Source of the DNA: Vicinamibacterales bacterium
Lineage (GTDB): Bacteria > Acidobacteriota > Vicinamibacteria > Vicinamibacterales > UBA8438
Length of the DNA: 64,000 nucleotides
Assembly (NCBI GenBank): GCA_958296065.1
Contig: CATQHX010000033.1
Span: forward strand, 24,723-88,722
Direction: 5' to 3'
Below are positions 9,552-19,048 of this stretch, piece by piece. The notes under the pieces were generated by a model. That model ran no database searches. It was not told the DNA's origin and was given only the letters and a program-made list of their open reading frames with translations. The first letter of the stretch is position 1. Each line of letters begins with the position of its first letter. The position numbers and the translations under genes are program-made.

Positions 9552-9570
9552 CCAGATTCACGGAATCTGG
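9552..9570. promoter_or_regulatory. Perfect inverted repeat upstream of ybdK
   Basis: CCAGATTC-ACG-GAATCTGG, 33 nt upstream of the ybdK start. Confidence 0.45.
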
Positions 9571-9663
9571 AATCACGGCAAGTCCGACGGGGGGAAATGC
9601 TGCAAGCTATCGACCGCCCGGCGCGGCCGAGTCAAGTACTCCGGTCGAGCCGACGCAGGCCGG

Positions 9664-10872
9664 TCACTCCGCGGGGACGATGGCGATGCCCCACGGCCGT
9701 TCGCCGGCCGGTATCCTGGCGACCACTTCCAGCGTCTCGGTGTCGACGACGCTGACGTCGTGCGACGGGCCGTTGGCCGTGTAGAGATATCGACCGTCGG
9801 GGGTGATACCGATACCCCAGGGCCGGTCGCCCACCTCGACTTCCGCCACCGCCTCGTTGGTGGCCGCGTCGATAACCACCACGTCGCGCCCGCGGCCGTT
9901 CGTCACGTAGACGCGCGACCCGTCGGGCGACGTGACGACGCCCATCGGCCGCATCAGCTCGCCGGTGAGCTGGATAGTCTCGAGAACTTCGTGGGTCGAC
10001 GTGTCGACGACATGGACCGTGCCGCTGTTCTCTGCAGTCACGTAGGCACGGCTCCCGTCCGGCGAGAACCCCGTCGCGCGCGGGCGGGCGCCCACCTCGA
10101 ACACCGCGACGACCTCGTTGGTAGCGGTATCGATGACCGAAACCTGGTTGTCCTCCTCCGAGGTGACGTAGACCACGCTGCCGTCGGGACTGATCCGGAC
10201 GCCCTCGGGCTCGCCGCCGACCGGGAGCCGGGCCAGGATCTCGCCGCTGGCGATGTCGACCACGCTCGCCTCGCCGGCGTCCTCGTTGGCGACGTAGAGC
10301 CGCGTGCCGTCCGTGCTGAGCGCGAGCTGCTCGGGGTCGGTGCCGGCGTTGATGACGTTCACCACCTCGCCGGCCGCGATGTCGACCACGCCGATGCCGT
10401 CCGCCGAGCGGTCGGGCGGCGGCAGGGTGCTCTCGTCGATGCCGGGCGGCGCGGGCGGCGACCCGCTCAACGCCACGAACAACTGGGTGCGGTCCGGCGA
10501 TACCTTGATGCCGCGCGGCCGCTTGCCGAGCGGAACGGTGGCGACGACTTCGTTCCTGCCGCCGGCGATGACCGTCAGGTCGCCGGAGTACTCGTTCGTG
10601 ACGAAGACGTGATACGGAGGTGGCGGGGGCGGCGGCACCGCATCGGCGAGGGTCGCCAGGGACGCCCCCTGAGTGCTCAACTCGCCTTCGAGGCCCGACA
10701 GGCGCTCGGCGAACTCGCCTTCGAGGCCCGACAGGCGCTCCTCGAAGCCGTCCATCCGCATCGTCATGACGTTTCTCAGGTCTGCGATGCTGGCGTTCGT
10801 CGCGCAGGATCCACCCACGACGGTGACCGCGATCGCTGTGGCGCCGAGCAGGATCGCCGTGTTCTGACTCAT
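9664..10872 (-). CDS. YVTN-type beta-propeller protein with N-terminal coiled coil
   Basis: Repeated VATVPLGKRPRGIKVSPDRTQLFVA / VNVINAGTDPEQLALSTDGTRLYVANE-like blades; DGFEERLSGLEGEFAERLSGLEGEL coiled coil. Confidence 0.85.
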   Translation of the reverse strand: MSQNTAILLGATAIAVTVVGGSCATNASIADLRNVMTMRMDGFEERLSGLEGEFAERLSGLEGELSTQGASLATLADAVPPPPPPPYHVFVTNEYSGDLTVIAGGRNEVVATVPLGKRPRGIKVSPDRTQLFVALSGSPPAPPGIDESTLPPPDRSADGIGVVDIAAGEVVNVINAGTDPEQLALSTDGTRLYVANEDAGEASVVDIASGEILARLPVGGEPEGVRISPDGSVVYVTSEEDNQVSVIDTATNEVVAVFEVGARPRATGFSPDGSRAYVTAENSGTVHVVDTSTHEVLETIQLTGELMRPMGVVTSPDGSRVYVTNGRGRDVVVIDAATNEAVAEVEVGDRPWGIGITPDGRYLYTANGPSHDVSVVDTETLEVVARIPAGERPWGIAIVPAE

Positions 10873-11013
10873 GCCGTTCGCTCCTTTCCGGATGGCTGCC
10901 GAAAGGTCGCCGATGGTCTTCTCGAACGTCCCGAGCCCGTCTCCCCCATGGCTACACGGCAATCCGCCCCTTGCCGGTGCTAGAGGCGAAATGTCGAACG
11001 CCGGAGACAAAAA

Positions 11014-11048
11014 CGAAGGGGACAGGCGCCAACGGCCTGCCCCCTTCG
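11014..11048 (-). terminator. Rho-independent terminator
   Basis: GAAGGGG..CAGGC/GCCTG..CCCCTTC hairpin followed on the minus strand by a T run (CGTTTTTG), just after the stop at 11074. Confidence 0.75.
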
Positions 11049-11073
11049 AACCGAAGCTGCGATTACGTCCGAC

Positions 11074-13305
11074 CTACTTCGCGAGCGGATCGGGCCGGAG
11101 CTGGAAGTGCACCATCTTGCTCTTGGTGCCCTTGCCGCCCTCGGTGTGCCACACGTAGTTGGAGCCGTAGTTGGCCCACAGGCCACGGCCCTTCCACCCG
11201 GCCGTCGGATCGTCGATCCGGCCGTCGAGCCCGCGCGAGTAGAACGCCATCGGATAGGGCACCCGCAGCGTGGTCCACTCACCGGTCTCCGGATCGAGAG
11301 CCAACAGCGAATCCGAGCCCGAGCCGTTGGCGATCGGGATGTTCTCGCCCAGGCCGAGGGTGTTGTACTGGTCGACCCAACTGTAGTAGTGGAAGTCGGC
11401 GCTGCCCGGCGTCTCCACGCCCTGCATCTGCGGGCCGGGGACGTCGTACAGCGTCCACCCCTCGGGGCAGTGCTGGCCGGTCGCCTCGGGGCCGCCGGTG
11501 ATGGCGCACTTCGAACGGTCGAAGCTGGCCATCTGGCTGCTGCCCGACAGGGCGGTCCAGACGACGCCGTCGCGGTCGATGTCGATGCCGCGCGGCGCGA
11601 AGCCGGTGTTCATCGGATCCACGTTCGGGTTCTCGATGGACGGCGGCTCGTAGACCTCGGCGATGCAGGTCTCGGGCGGATTGTCCCCGCGGTCGAGACG
11701 CACCAGCCGGCCCGGGAACGGACCCGTGCGGCTGATCCAGACCGACTCGTCGATCGAGCTGGCGATGATGCCGTACCCGAAACCGACGGTGCGCGTGTCG
11801 AGCGCGGGATCGATCTCGACCTCGCCGCGGCGGTTCGGCTCGTTCCACGGCTTGGTGATCACGCCGTCGCCGTTGGTGTCGATCACGGTCGGGCACCAGC
11901 CCTGCGACGCGATCTCGTCGCCGCTCAGGTCGTAGGCCTTCGTGTCGATCCAGCCGATTGATTGGCTGTCGCCGCTGAACCAGAGGGTGTCGTTCTTGTC
12001 CTCACCGAACTGGAGGTGGTGCGTCCCGAAGCAGGTGTCGATCAGGACGAACTCTTCGCTCTCCGGGTCGTAGTAGGACGCCTGCCGGCCGCTCGCGGAC
12101 AGGGGCAGGTACTGGGCGAACTTGTTGTCGGAACCTTCCCGGCACCAGTCGGGGTTCGGGCGGGCGCGGATGGTCGACGTCATCCAGACGCGGCCGTCCT
12201 GGTCCATCATCGGGTTGTGCGGATCGGACGAGTTCTCACGCCCGTCGGGACCGCCGCGGCCCCACAGCAACTGGTCGCCCCAGTAGTAGGACGGCTGAAG
12301 CTGCATCTGCGGGAAGCGCGAAGGCACCGAGTCGGGATCCTCCGGCCGCACCGGAATCTTCAGCTCGACGGCGGTGTTGGCGACCGGGTCGACCACCGTC
12401 AGCGTGCCGTGGCCCGCCGACACGCCGTAGACCGGCCCGCCGCCGTTGACGCTCGGGTTCCGCTTGTCGGTGGTGATCTCGTCGTGGATGAAGGAGCTGT
12501 CCACACCCCAGTCCCACAGGGTGACCACGAGGTTCCGCTCGGTCCCGGACGGGCGCGCCGGGCGCGGCGGGGTCTCGCCGTTGGCGATGCGGTCGGTCCA
12601 GTCGGCGAACATCTCCAGCGCGCGCTCCCGCCCGAAGCGGCTCATCGCGGCGCTCATCTGGTTGCCGCGCTGGCCGGTCTGGACGCGGTGGTCCCAGGCC
12701 GCCACGGTCGAGTCGAAGTCGTCGCGGTTCTGCACGATGCGCGTCGCCGTGTTGCCGAGCTGGTGACAGAGCTGGCAGCCCTGCTTCATGATGTCGAGCC
12801 ACGCGGCCTGGCTATGCAGGTTCGGCGAGATGCCGTTCCCGTCCGGACCGGTGCCGGGGAACTCGCTCGCGGCCGGCGGCTCGATCAGCGAGTACCAGTA
12901 GTTGCCGGGGTAGTACTCCGCTGCGGCCTGCTCGTCCGGCGCGATGACGGCGGTCAGGCTGACGTCCTCCCGCGTCGGCGCGAGCCGCACCTTCTCGGAG
13001 TCGACCAGGCCGTAGCCGCGGACCCACACGTCGTAGGTCGCGTCCGGCATCTGCGGCAGCACGAAGTGGCCTTCGCTGTCGGTCACGACGATCTTGGCGA
13101 ACTTGGTCTCGAGCTCCTCGGTCTCGGCAATGACCCACACGCCCGCCTCGGGGCCGTGGGCGCTCTCGACCACGCCGCTGATGTAGCCCTCGGCCATCTC
13201 CTGGGCGTTCGACACTGCCCCGAAGGCCGCGATTACGGCGCCGATAGCCGCGCTCACGACGGCGAGACGCGCCATGCGCCATGACGTTCTTGTCCGCGCG
13301 CTCAT
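11074..13305 (-). CDS. Secreted carboxypeptidase-regulatory-like domain protein with beta-propeller-like region and one heme c motif
   Basis: Signal peptide MSARTRTSWRMARLAVVSAAIGAVIAAFGAVSNAQ; GYISGVVESAHGPEAGVWVIAETEELETKFAKIVVTDSEGHFVLPQMPDATYDVWVRGYG; CQLCH. Confidence 0.8.
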   Translation of the reverse strand: MSARTRTSWRMARLAVVSAAIGAVIAAFGAVSNAQEMAEGYISGVVESAHGPEAGVWVIAETEELETKFAKIVVTDSEGHFVLPQMPDATYDVWVRGYGLVDSEKVRLAPTREDVSLTAVIAPDEQAAAEYYPGNYWYSLIEPPAASEFPGTGPDGNGISPNLHSQAAWLDIMKQGCQLCHQLGNTATRIVQNRDDFDSTVAAWDHRVQTGQRGNQMSAAMSRFGRERALEMFADWTDRIANGETPPRPARPSGTERNLVVTLWDWGVDSSFIHDEITTDKRNPSVNGGGPVYGVSAGHGTLTVVDPVANTAVELKIPVRPEDPDSVPSRFPQMQLQPSYYWGDQLLWGRGGPDGRENSSDPHNPMMDQDGRVWMTSTIRARPNPDWCREGSDNKFAQYLPLSASGRQASYYDPESEEFVLIDTCFGTHHLQFGEDKNDTLWFSGDSQSIGWIDTKAYDLSGDEIASQGWCPTVIDTNGDGVITKPWNEPNRRGEVEIDPALDTRTVGFGYGIIASSIDESVWISRTGPFPGRLVRLDRGDNPPETCIAEVYEPPSIENPNVDPMNTGFAPRGIDIDRDGVVWTALSGSSQMASFDRSKCAITGGPEATGQHCPEGWTLYDVPGPQMQGVETPGSADFHYYSWVDQYNTLGLGENIPIANGSGSDSLLALDPETGEWTTLRVPYPMAFYSRGLDGRIDDPTAGWKGRGLWANYGSNYVWHTEGGKGTKSKMVHFQLRPDPLAK

Positions 13306-13345
13306 GTTGTCTCCTCCTGGATCCTCGTCATCCATGTACGTATCG

Positions 13346-13414
13346 ACGATACGTCGCTCGGTCATTTCACGGTACGTCGCTCGGTCGTTGCCACGATACG
13401 TCGCTCGGTCACCC
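13346..13414. repeat. Three-copy 23-24 bp tandem repeat upstream of the 11074..13305 gene
   Basis: ACGATACGTCGCTCGGTCATTTC / ACGGTACGTCGCTCGGTCGTTGCC / ACGATACGTCGCTCGGTCACCC. Confidence 0.85.
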
Positions 13415-13447
13415 ACCTGTGTTCGTTGCCCGCCGAGCGTCGGGCCG

Positions 13448-14914
13448 TCACTGCTGCTGCGCCAGCGCCAGGCGCTCCGCCGGGGACAGGTCCTCCGGCC
13501 GGCGCGAGCCGGCATCGGGATCCGCCCCGAGGTCGAGCAGCAGCGTCACCAGCTCCGGATGCCGGTTGAACGTGTTCGGATAGAACACGCCCTGGGCCAC
13601 CGACAGCGCCGACCAGCCCTTCTCGTTCACGGCGTCGATGTCGGCGCCCTTCTCCACCAGGAACCGGACGATGTCGCCCGCGCCGCGGTGAATCGCCCCG
13701 TGGAGCGCCGTGTCGCCATTGGTATCGGCCGCATTGACGTCGTTGCCCAGCTTCCACGCCAGCTCGACTGCCTGCAGCGCCTCGTCGTTGGTCCCGGGGT
13801 TCTCGCCGATCTTCCAGATACCGACGCCGGCCGCGGCCATCAGCGGCGTTACGCCTTCCTCGGTAGTGGTCGAAGGATCGGCCCCGAGGTCCACCAGGAG
13901 CTGCATCATCTCCGCGTTGGCCACCTTGGCCGCCTGCAGGAACGGCGTCGACCCTATGCGATTGAGCATGTTGCGGTTGCCGTCGCGCGGCTCTCCGGAC
14001 TGACGGGCATCGAGGTCGGCGCCGGCCGCGGCCAGGGTGCGCACCAGATCGAACGCGTCGAGCTCGCCGAGCGGTACGGGGAACGGGGGGTTCCGGCCGA
14101 GGTTGGGCCGATTCGTCCAGACCGCCTGGTGCAGCGCCGTCCAGCCGTTGCCGGCCGCGTCGGGGTCGGCCCCCAGATCCAGCAGCGCCTTCGCGAAGTC
14201 GTACTGCGCGTTGTAGACGGCCAGGACGAGCGCGCTCATGCCGTTCGACGGCAGCACGTCGTCGACGTCGGCACCGGCGCGAACGAGCGCTTCGAGCACG
14301 TCCGCGTGCCCCTCGCGCGCCGCGAACAGCACCGGCGTGAAGCCCCGCCCCGAGCGGGCGTTCGGGTCGGCACCGGCCGCGAGAAGCACCTCCGCCGCGG
14401 TCACCTGGTTCTGCGCGGTCGCCCACATCAGCGCCGTCTGCCCGCGCCACGCCTCCACAGCATCCACTTCGGCGCCATGCTCCAGCAGCGTCTCGATCGA
14501 TTCGGCGTTGCCGGTGCGGGCTGCCGTCATCAGCGGCGTCTCGCCCTCCGGATTCGGCAGGTTGGGGTCGGCCCCGGCTTCGAGCAGAAGCGCGATCATC
14601 GGCGTGCTGCCGTTGACCGAGGCGAGCGCGAGCGGGGTCACGCCGTAGCGGTTGGTCGAATCGACCTCGGCTCCGGCGTCCAGCAGCAGGTCCGCGAGCT
14701 CCAGACGGTCGTGGTGCGCCGCCCAGTGCAGGGCCGTGGTCCCGTCCACCTCGGCGGTCCGCACGCTGACGCCGTCCGCCAGCAGCGTCCGCACCACGGC
14801 GGCATCTCCCGCCTTCACCGCGTCAACCAGCGGTACGTCGGCAGCCCCGGCGGCCGCGACACCAGCAAGCAGGACCGCCGACACGCCAGCCATGATGCGC
14901 CACATGCTCTTCAT
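13448..14914 (-). CDS. Exported ankyrin-repeat protein (triad copy 1)
   Basis: Signal peptide MKSMWRIMAGVSAVLLAGVAAAGAA; many GxTALHWAAxxxxxxLxxLLLxxGA repeats. Confidence 0.92.
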   Translation of the reverse strand: MKSMWRIMAGVSAVLLAGVAAAGAADVPLVDAVKAGDAAVVRTLLADGVSVRTAEVDGTTALHWAAHHDRLELADLLLDAGAEVDSTNRYGVTPLALASVNGSTPMIALLLEAGADPNLPNPEGETPLMTAARTGNAESIETLLEHGAEVDAVEAWRGQTALMWATAQNQVTAAEVLLAAGADPNARSGRGFTPVLFAAREGHADVLEALVRAGADVDDVLPSNGMSALVLAVYNAQYDFAKALLDLGADPDAAGNGWTALHQAVWTNRPNLGRNPPFPVPLGELDAFDLVRTLAAAGADLDARQSGEPRDGNRNMLNRIGSTPFLQAAKVANAEMMQLLVDLGADPSTTTEEGVTPLMAAAGVGIWKIGENPGTNDEALQAVELAWKLGNDVNAADTNGDTALHGAIHRGAGDIVRFLVEKGADIDAVNEKGWSALSVAQGVFYPNTFNRHPELVTLLLDLGADPDAGSRRPEDLSPAERLALAQQQ

Positions 14915-15022
14915 CTCGCCTGGTTCCTCGTGCGCTGGCGACCGGTTGAGGGTCGCCTGCCCTAGCGCCCCGAAACACCTCGCCGGCTCGGCGTTTCGGC
15001 CCATCCCCCGCGCTCCATGACC

Positions 15023-15060
15023 TGCGCCGCAGCACTCGCTTCGCTGCGTTCTGCGGCGCA
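15023..15060. terminator. Hairpin between DUF1552 and ankyrin genes (copy 1)
   Basis: TGCGCCGCAG ... CTGCGGCGCA perfect 10-bp stem, 18-nt loop; no clear T tract. Confidence 0.55.
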
Positions 15061-15065
15061 AGCTC

Positions 15066-16421
15066 CTAGACGCCGCTCAGCGTCTCCATCGGCAACCGCC
15101 CGGTGCTGTCGCCAAGCTCGTCGATCGGCACGCCCGCCTTGTCGAGCATGCTGACGAGCAGGTTGGTCATCGGTATCTCGCCCTCGTACTTCAGGTGGCG
15201 CCCGCCCTTCAGCGAGCCGGCGCCGCCGCCGGCCAGAATGAGCGGCAGGTCCAGATGCGAGTGCTGGTCGCCGTCGCTGATGCCGCCGCCGTAGAGGATC
15301 ATGGACTGATCGAGCAGCGTGCCGTCCCCGTCCGGCGTCGCCTGCAACTTCTCGAGGAAGCCCGCGAGCAGGCTCACCTCGTAGGTGTTGATCATCGCGT
15401 ACTTCTCGAGCCGCTCCGCGTCCAACTGGTGGTGCGACATGGCGTGGTGCGGGTCGGGAACACCGATCTCGGGGAAGCTCTGCGCGGTCTGCTCACGGCC
15501 GACGAGGAAGGTGAAGACGCGGGTGATGTCGGCCTGGAAGGCGAGCGCCTGCAGATCGAACATCAGCCTCGCGTGCTCGTCGAACGACTCGGGGATGCCG
15601 ACCGGCCGCTCCAGCACCTCCGGGAGCGCCGCGTCGGACTGCGCCTCCGAGCGCCGGATGCGCCGCTCGATCTCGCGGACCGCGTCCAGGTACTGCTTCA
15701 CGCGCGAACGGTCCGAGGCGCCGAGAGTCCGGTCCAGCCGCGCCATGTCCTCGCGCACCGCGTCGAGGATGCTGCGATCGTCCTGCAGCCGGGCGACCCG
15801 TTGCTCCTCGGTGCCACCCTCGCCGAACAACCGTTCGAAGACGACGCGCGGGTTATGCTCCATCGGCAGCGGCGTCGTCGGCGTGCGCCACGAGAACGTG
15901 TTGGTGTAGACGCAGCTATAGCCGTTGTCGCAGTTGCCGACGACGAAGCTGTTCTCCAGGGCCAGCTCCAGCGAGGGCAGCGGCGTATCCTGGCCGAGCG
16001 CGGCGGCGGCAATCTGGTCGGCGGTGGTACCGGCCTGCACGTCGGCCCCCTCGGTCCGCTTCGGGTGCACGCCATTCAGCCAGACGGCGCTCGCCCGCGA
16101 ATGCTCGCCGTTGCCGTCGCCCCACGCCTCGGCCTGCCGGTGATCGAGTCCGGTCGGGATCACCACGTGGCTGCGCACCTTCTCCAGCGGCTTCAGGCTG
16201 CGCGACAGCGCCAGCGGCCCACCGTCGCCGGCCGGGGTCCATTGCGCCATGTTCGCGCCGTTCGGGATGTAGATGAAGCCGAGCCGGGGCGAGGGCTTCG
16301 CGGCGGTCTTCGCCAGCGCGGTCGCCGCCGGAACCATCGCATCGAGCAGCGGCAAAGCCAGCGTGGCGCCCATCCCGCGCAGGAAGGTCCGCCGGGGCAG
16401 TGACGTTCTGGTGATGATCAT
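15066..16421 (-). CDS. DUF1552 domain protein, TAT signal (triad copy 1)
   Basis: LPRRTFLRGMGATLALPLLDAMVPA; GDGNGEHSRASAVWLNGVHPKRTEG; DNGYSCVYTNTFSWRTPTTPLPMEHNPRVVFERLFG. Confidence 0.9.
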   Translation of the reverse strand: MIITRTSLPRRTFLRGMGATLALPLLDAMVPAATALAKTAAKPSPRLGFIYIPNGANMAQWTPAGDGGPLALSRSLKPLEKVRSHVVIPTGLDHRQAEAWGDGNGEHSRASAVWLNGVHPKRTEGADVQAGTTADQIAAAALGQDTPLPSLELALENSFVVGNCDNGYSCVYTNTFSWRTPTTPLPMEHNPRVVFERLFGEGGTEEQRVARLQDDRSILDAVREDMARLDRTLGASDRSRVKQYLDAVREIERRIRRSEAQSDAALPEVLERPVGIPESFDEHARLMFDLQALAFQADITRVFTFLVGREQTAQSFPEIGVPDPHHAMSHHQLDAERLEKYAMINTYEVSLLAGFLEKLQATPDGDGTLLDQSMILYGGGISDGDQHSHLDLPLILAGGGAGSLKGGRHLKYEGEIPMTNLLVSMLDKAGVPIDELGDSTGRLPMETLSGV

Positions 16422-18799
16422 GACGGCGATCTCCTCATCTGAAACGGTGCGCTCCGGACGACGCCCTTGACGAGCGACGACAGCCGGTACCCGTCGCCGG
16501 CCGCGTCGCGGACGATGGCGCGCACCGCCGGTGCATCGTAGTACTCGATGCCCCGACCGAGCGCGTAGGTCAGCAGCTTTTCGGTCACGGTGGTGACGAA
16601 CCGATCAGGGTGGCGGAGCAGGGCCGCCGTCAGGCCGCCCGGCCCGTCGAACGGCGTCCCGTCGGGCAACTCGCCGGTCGCATCGATGCTTCCACGAGTC
16701 TCGCTCCGGTCGCGCCAGCGGCCGATCGCATCGAAGTTCTCCAGCGACAGACCGAGCGGGTCCATCAGGCGGTGGCAGCTCGCGCAGACCGGGTTGGCGC
16801 GATGCTGCTCCATCGCCTCGCGCATCGACAGCGCCTCCCCGCCCGCGGCCGTCTCCAGGTCCGGCACGTCCGGCGGCGGGGGCGGCGGGGGCGTCCCGAG
16901 GATGTTCTCCAGGACCCACTTGCCGCGGTTCACCGGCGACGTCCGATTGGCGTACGACGTCACGGTCAGGATGCTGCCGTGGCCGAGCAGGCCGCCGCGC
17001 GCTTCATCGTCCAGCGCCACGCGGCGGAAGTGGCTGCCGCGCACGTTGGGGATGCCGTAGTGCTGCGCCAGCCGCTCGTTGACGAACGTGTAGTCGGCGT
17101 CCAGCAGGTCGAGGGTGCTGCGGTCCTCGCGCAGCACGCTTCCGAACAGCAGCTCCGTCTCCCGCCGGAAAGCCTGCCGGAGCCCCTCGCCGAAGTCGGG
17201 GAACTCGTCCTCGTCCGGCTGCACCGCCGCGGCGTTGCGCAGCGTGAGCCACTGGCCGGCGAAGTTGCCGACCAGGGCCTCCGACCGCGGGTCGGCAAGC
17301 ATGCGCTCGACCTGCGCCTCGAAGACCTCTGCAACGCTCAGCTCCCGGCGCTCGGCCACGTCGAGCAACTCGGCGTCCGGAACGCTGCTCCAGAGGAAGA
17401 ACGACAGGCGGGACGCCAGCTCCAGATCGCTGACCCGGTAGCTCTCCCCGGCCTTGACTCCTGCCGGATCGCGTTCGACGCGGAACAGGAACTCCGGGCT
17501 GACGAGCAGCCGCCGGAGCGCCATCTCGATACCGGTGTCGAAGCTGCCCCCGGAGCGGCCCCGGTCGTAGAAGGTCAGGAGCCGCTCGACATCGTCGCCG
17601 GTCACCGGCCGGCGGTAGGCCCGCCGTGCGATGGCCGACAGAATTTCTCCCGCGCACGCGGTCTCTTCGTCAGCGGTCGCGCCGGACGCCGGACGACAGA
17701 GGAAGATGCGTTCCCGGCTCGGCGTCCCTTCGACCGGCCGGGCGCCGCTCGACTCGTACGGGCCGGAAATGGTCAGACTCTCGACATAGGGCTGGTAGCG
17801 CGAATCGCCTCCCGAACCCTCACCGGTGAACGGCCGGAGGTAGAGCTTGCGGATCCCCTCCGGCTCGGCCGAGGTCTTGCGCAGGAAGGCAACGCCCACC
17901 TCATGGGGACCCGCGGTGACCGGGGTCCGCACTTCGAGGGTCTCGATCTGCGGCGTGTAGAGCCCGCGCGGATCGTCCGGGTCGGGCGCCTTGCCGACCG
18001 TCAGCAGTGCGATCCGCTCGCCGTCGATGGTGACCTCCAGGTCGTGCGGCTCGATGCGCAACGGACCGTCGGGCAGGATCTCGAAGACGTACTCCGCGTC
18101 CTCGGGGAAGATGTAGTCGACGACCGTGCCGCCGCGGGTGCCGAAAGGCAGCCGCTCCATCCTGCTGTCCTGCCCGAGATCGGAGGCGATCCGGAACGTC
18201 TCCGCCGTCGGCGACGGGACGGGCGAGGCGACCGCGAGACGGCTGATCTTGCGCGCGGCCGACAGATACCGCTCCATCAGGGTCGGCGACACGCCGAGCA
18301 CCCCGGCGATGTTGTCGAATCCGTAGCTCGTATCGTCCGCCGGAAGCAGGTCGTCGACGCTGACGTCCAGTGCGAGCAGATCGCGGACCGCGTTGCGGTA
18401 CTCGGTGCGGCTCAGACGGTGGAATGTCTCGGTACGGCCGGGATTCACGTCGGCCGCGGCGGCGTCGAGCTCCCCTTCGAGCCAGGCACGGAAGTCGTCG
18501 TAGGTCTCCTGGTCCGGGCGGGGGCGCGGACGGGGCGGCATGGCCCCGGCGCGCAGCTTGCGCACCACCTTCTCCCAAGCTTCGGGATGGGCCGCCACTG
18601 CGGCGACGTCGAGCGGCTCGAACGAGAAGCCCCCGGTCTCGAGACGGTCGTTGTGGCAGGTGACGCAGTAGCGGTCGATGAGCGCCTGTCCATCGACCCC
18701 GGCCTCGGCCGCCGACTGTCCGGCCGCGGGGGCGGCGGCAACCGTAGCGACGACGCCGACGACCAGCAAAGCGAGCGCGAAAAGCGGAACTCTCGGCAT
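16418..18799 (-). CDS. DUF1587/DUF1592/DUF1588/DUF1585/DUF1595 c-heme protein (triad copy 1)
   Basis: RYCVTCHNDRLETGGFSF; FHRLSRTEYRNAVRDLLALDVSVDDLLPADDTSYGFDNIAGVLGVSPTLMERYL; NPVCASCHRLMDPLGLSLENFDAIGRWRD; 4-nt overlap with DUF1552 gene. Confidence 0.92.
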   Translation of the reverse strand: MPRVPLFALALLVVGVVATVAAAPAAGQSAAEAGVDGQALIDRYCVTCHNDRLETGGFSFEPLDVAAVAAHPEAWEKVVRKLRAGAMPPRPRPRPDQETYDDFRAWLEGELDAAAADVNPGRTETFHRLSRTEYRNAVRDLLALDVSVDDLLPADDTSYGFDNIAGVLGVSPTLMERYLSAARKISRLAVASPVPSPTAETFRIASDLGQDSRMERLPFGTRGGTVVDYIFPEDAEYVFEILPDGPLRIEPHDLEVTIDGERIALLTVGKAPDPDDPRGLYTPQIETLEVRTPVTAGPHEVGVAFLRKTSAEPEGIRKLYLRPFTGEGSGGDSRYQPYVESLTISGPYESSGARPVEGTPSRERIFLCRPASGATADEETACAGEILSAIARRAYRRPVTGDDVERLLTFYDRGRSGGSFDTGIEMALRRLLVSPEFLFRVERDPAGVKAGESYRVSDLELASRLSFFLWSSVPDAELLDVAERRELSVAEVFEAQVERMLADPRSEALVGNFAGQWLTLRNAAAVQPDEDEFPDFGEGLRQAFRRETELLFGSVLREDRSTLDLLDADYTFVNERLAQHYGIPNVRGSHFRRVALDDEARGGLLGHGSILTVTSYANRTSPVNRGKWVLENILGTPPPPPPPDVPDLETAAGGEALSMREAMEQHRANPVCASCHRLMDPLGLSLENFDAIGRWRDRSETRGSIDATGELPDGTPFDGPGGLTAALLRHPDRFVTTVTEKLLTYALGRGIEYYDAPAVRAIVRDAAGDGYRLSSLVKGVVRSAPFQMRRSPS

Positions 18800-19048
18800 C
18801 TGTGGCCTCGGGCGGGGTCCGGCGACGCTGGCCGCCGGGAGACGGGCACCCCGCAATCGGTGAGAAAGCAGCCTAGTTTGAACGAACGAAACGCAGCGTG
18901 TCAATCGGCATGCGGCTGCGGTAGCATTGACGGTCTCCGGTTTCCCGGGCATCGCGCCGCAGGTGGATGGCGCCGGCGCGGGCGACGCCGGAGCCTGTCG
19001 CCGACCGGCGGGCGATACCGGCCGAGGCGCAAGAAAGGACGGCAGCAG

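Noticed and set aside
13346-13414. Possible CRISPR array
   Set aside because: Only three units with essentially no spacer; a plain tandem repeat.
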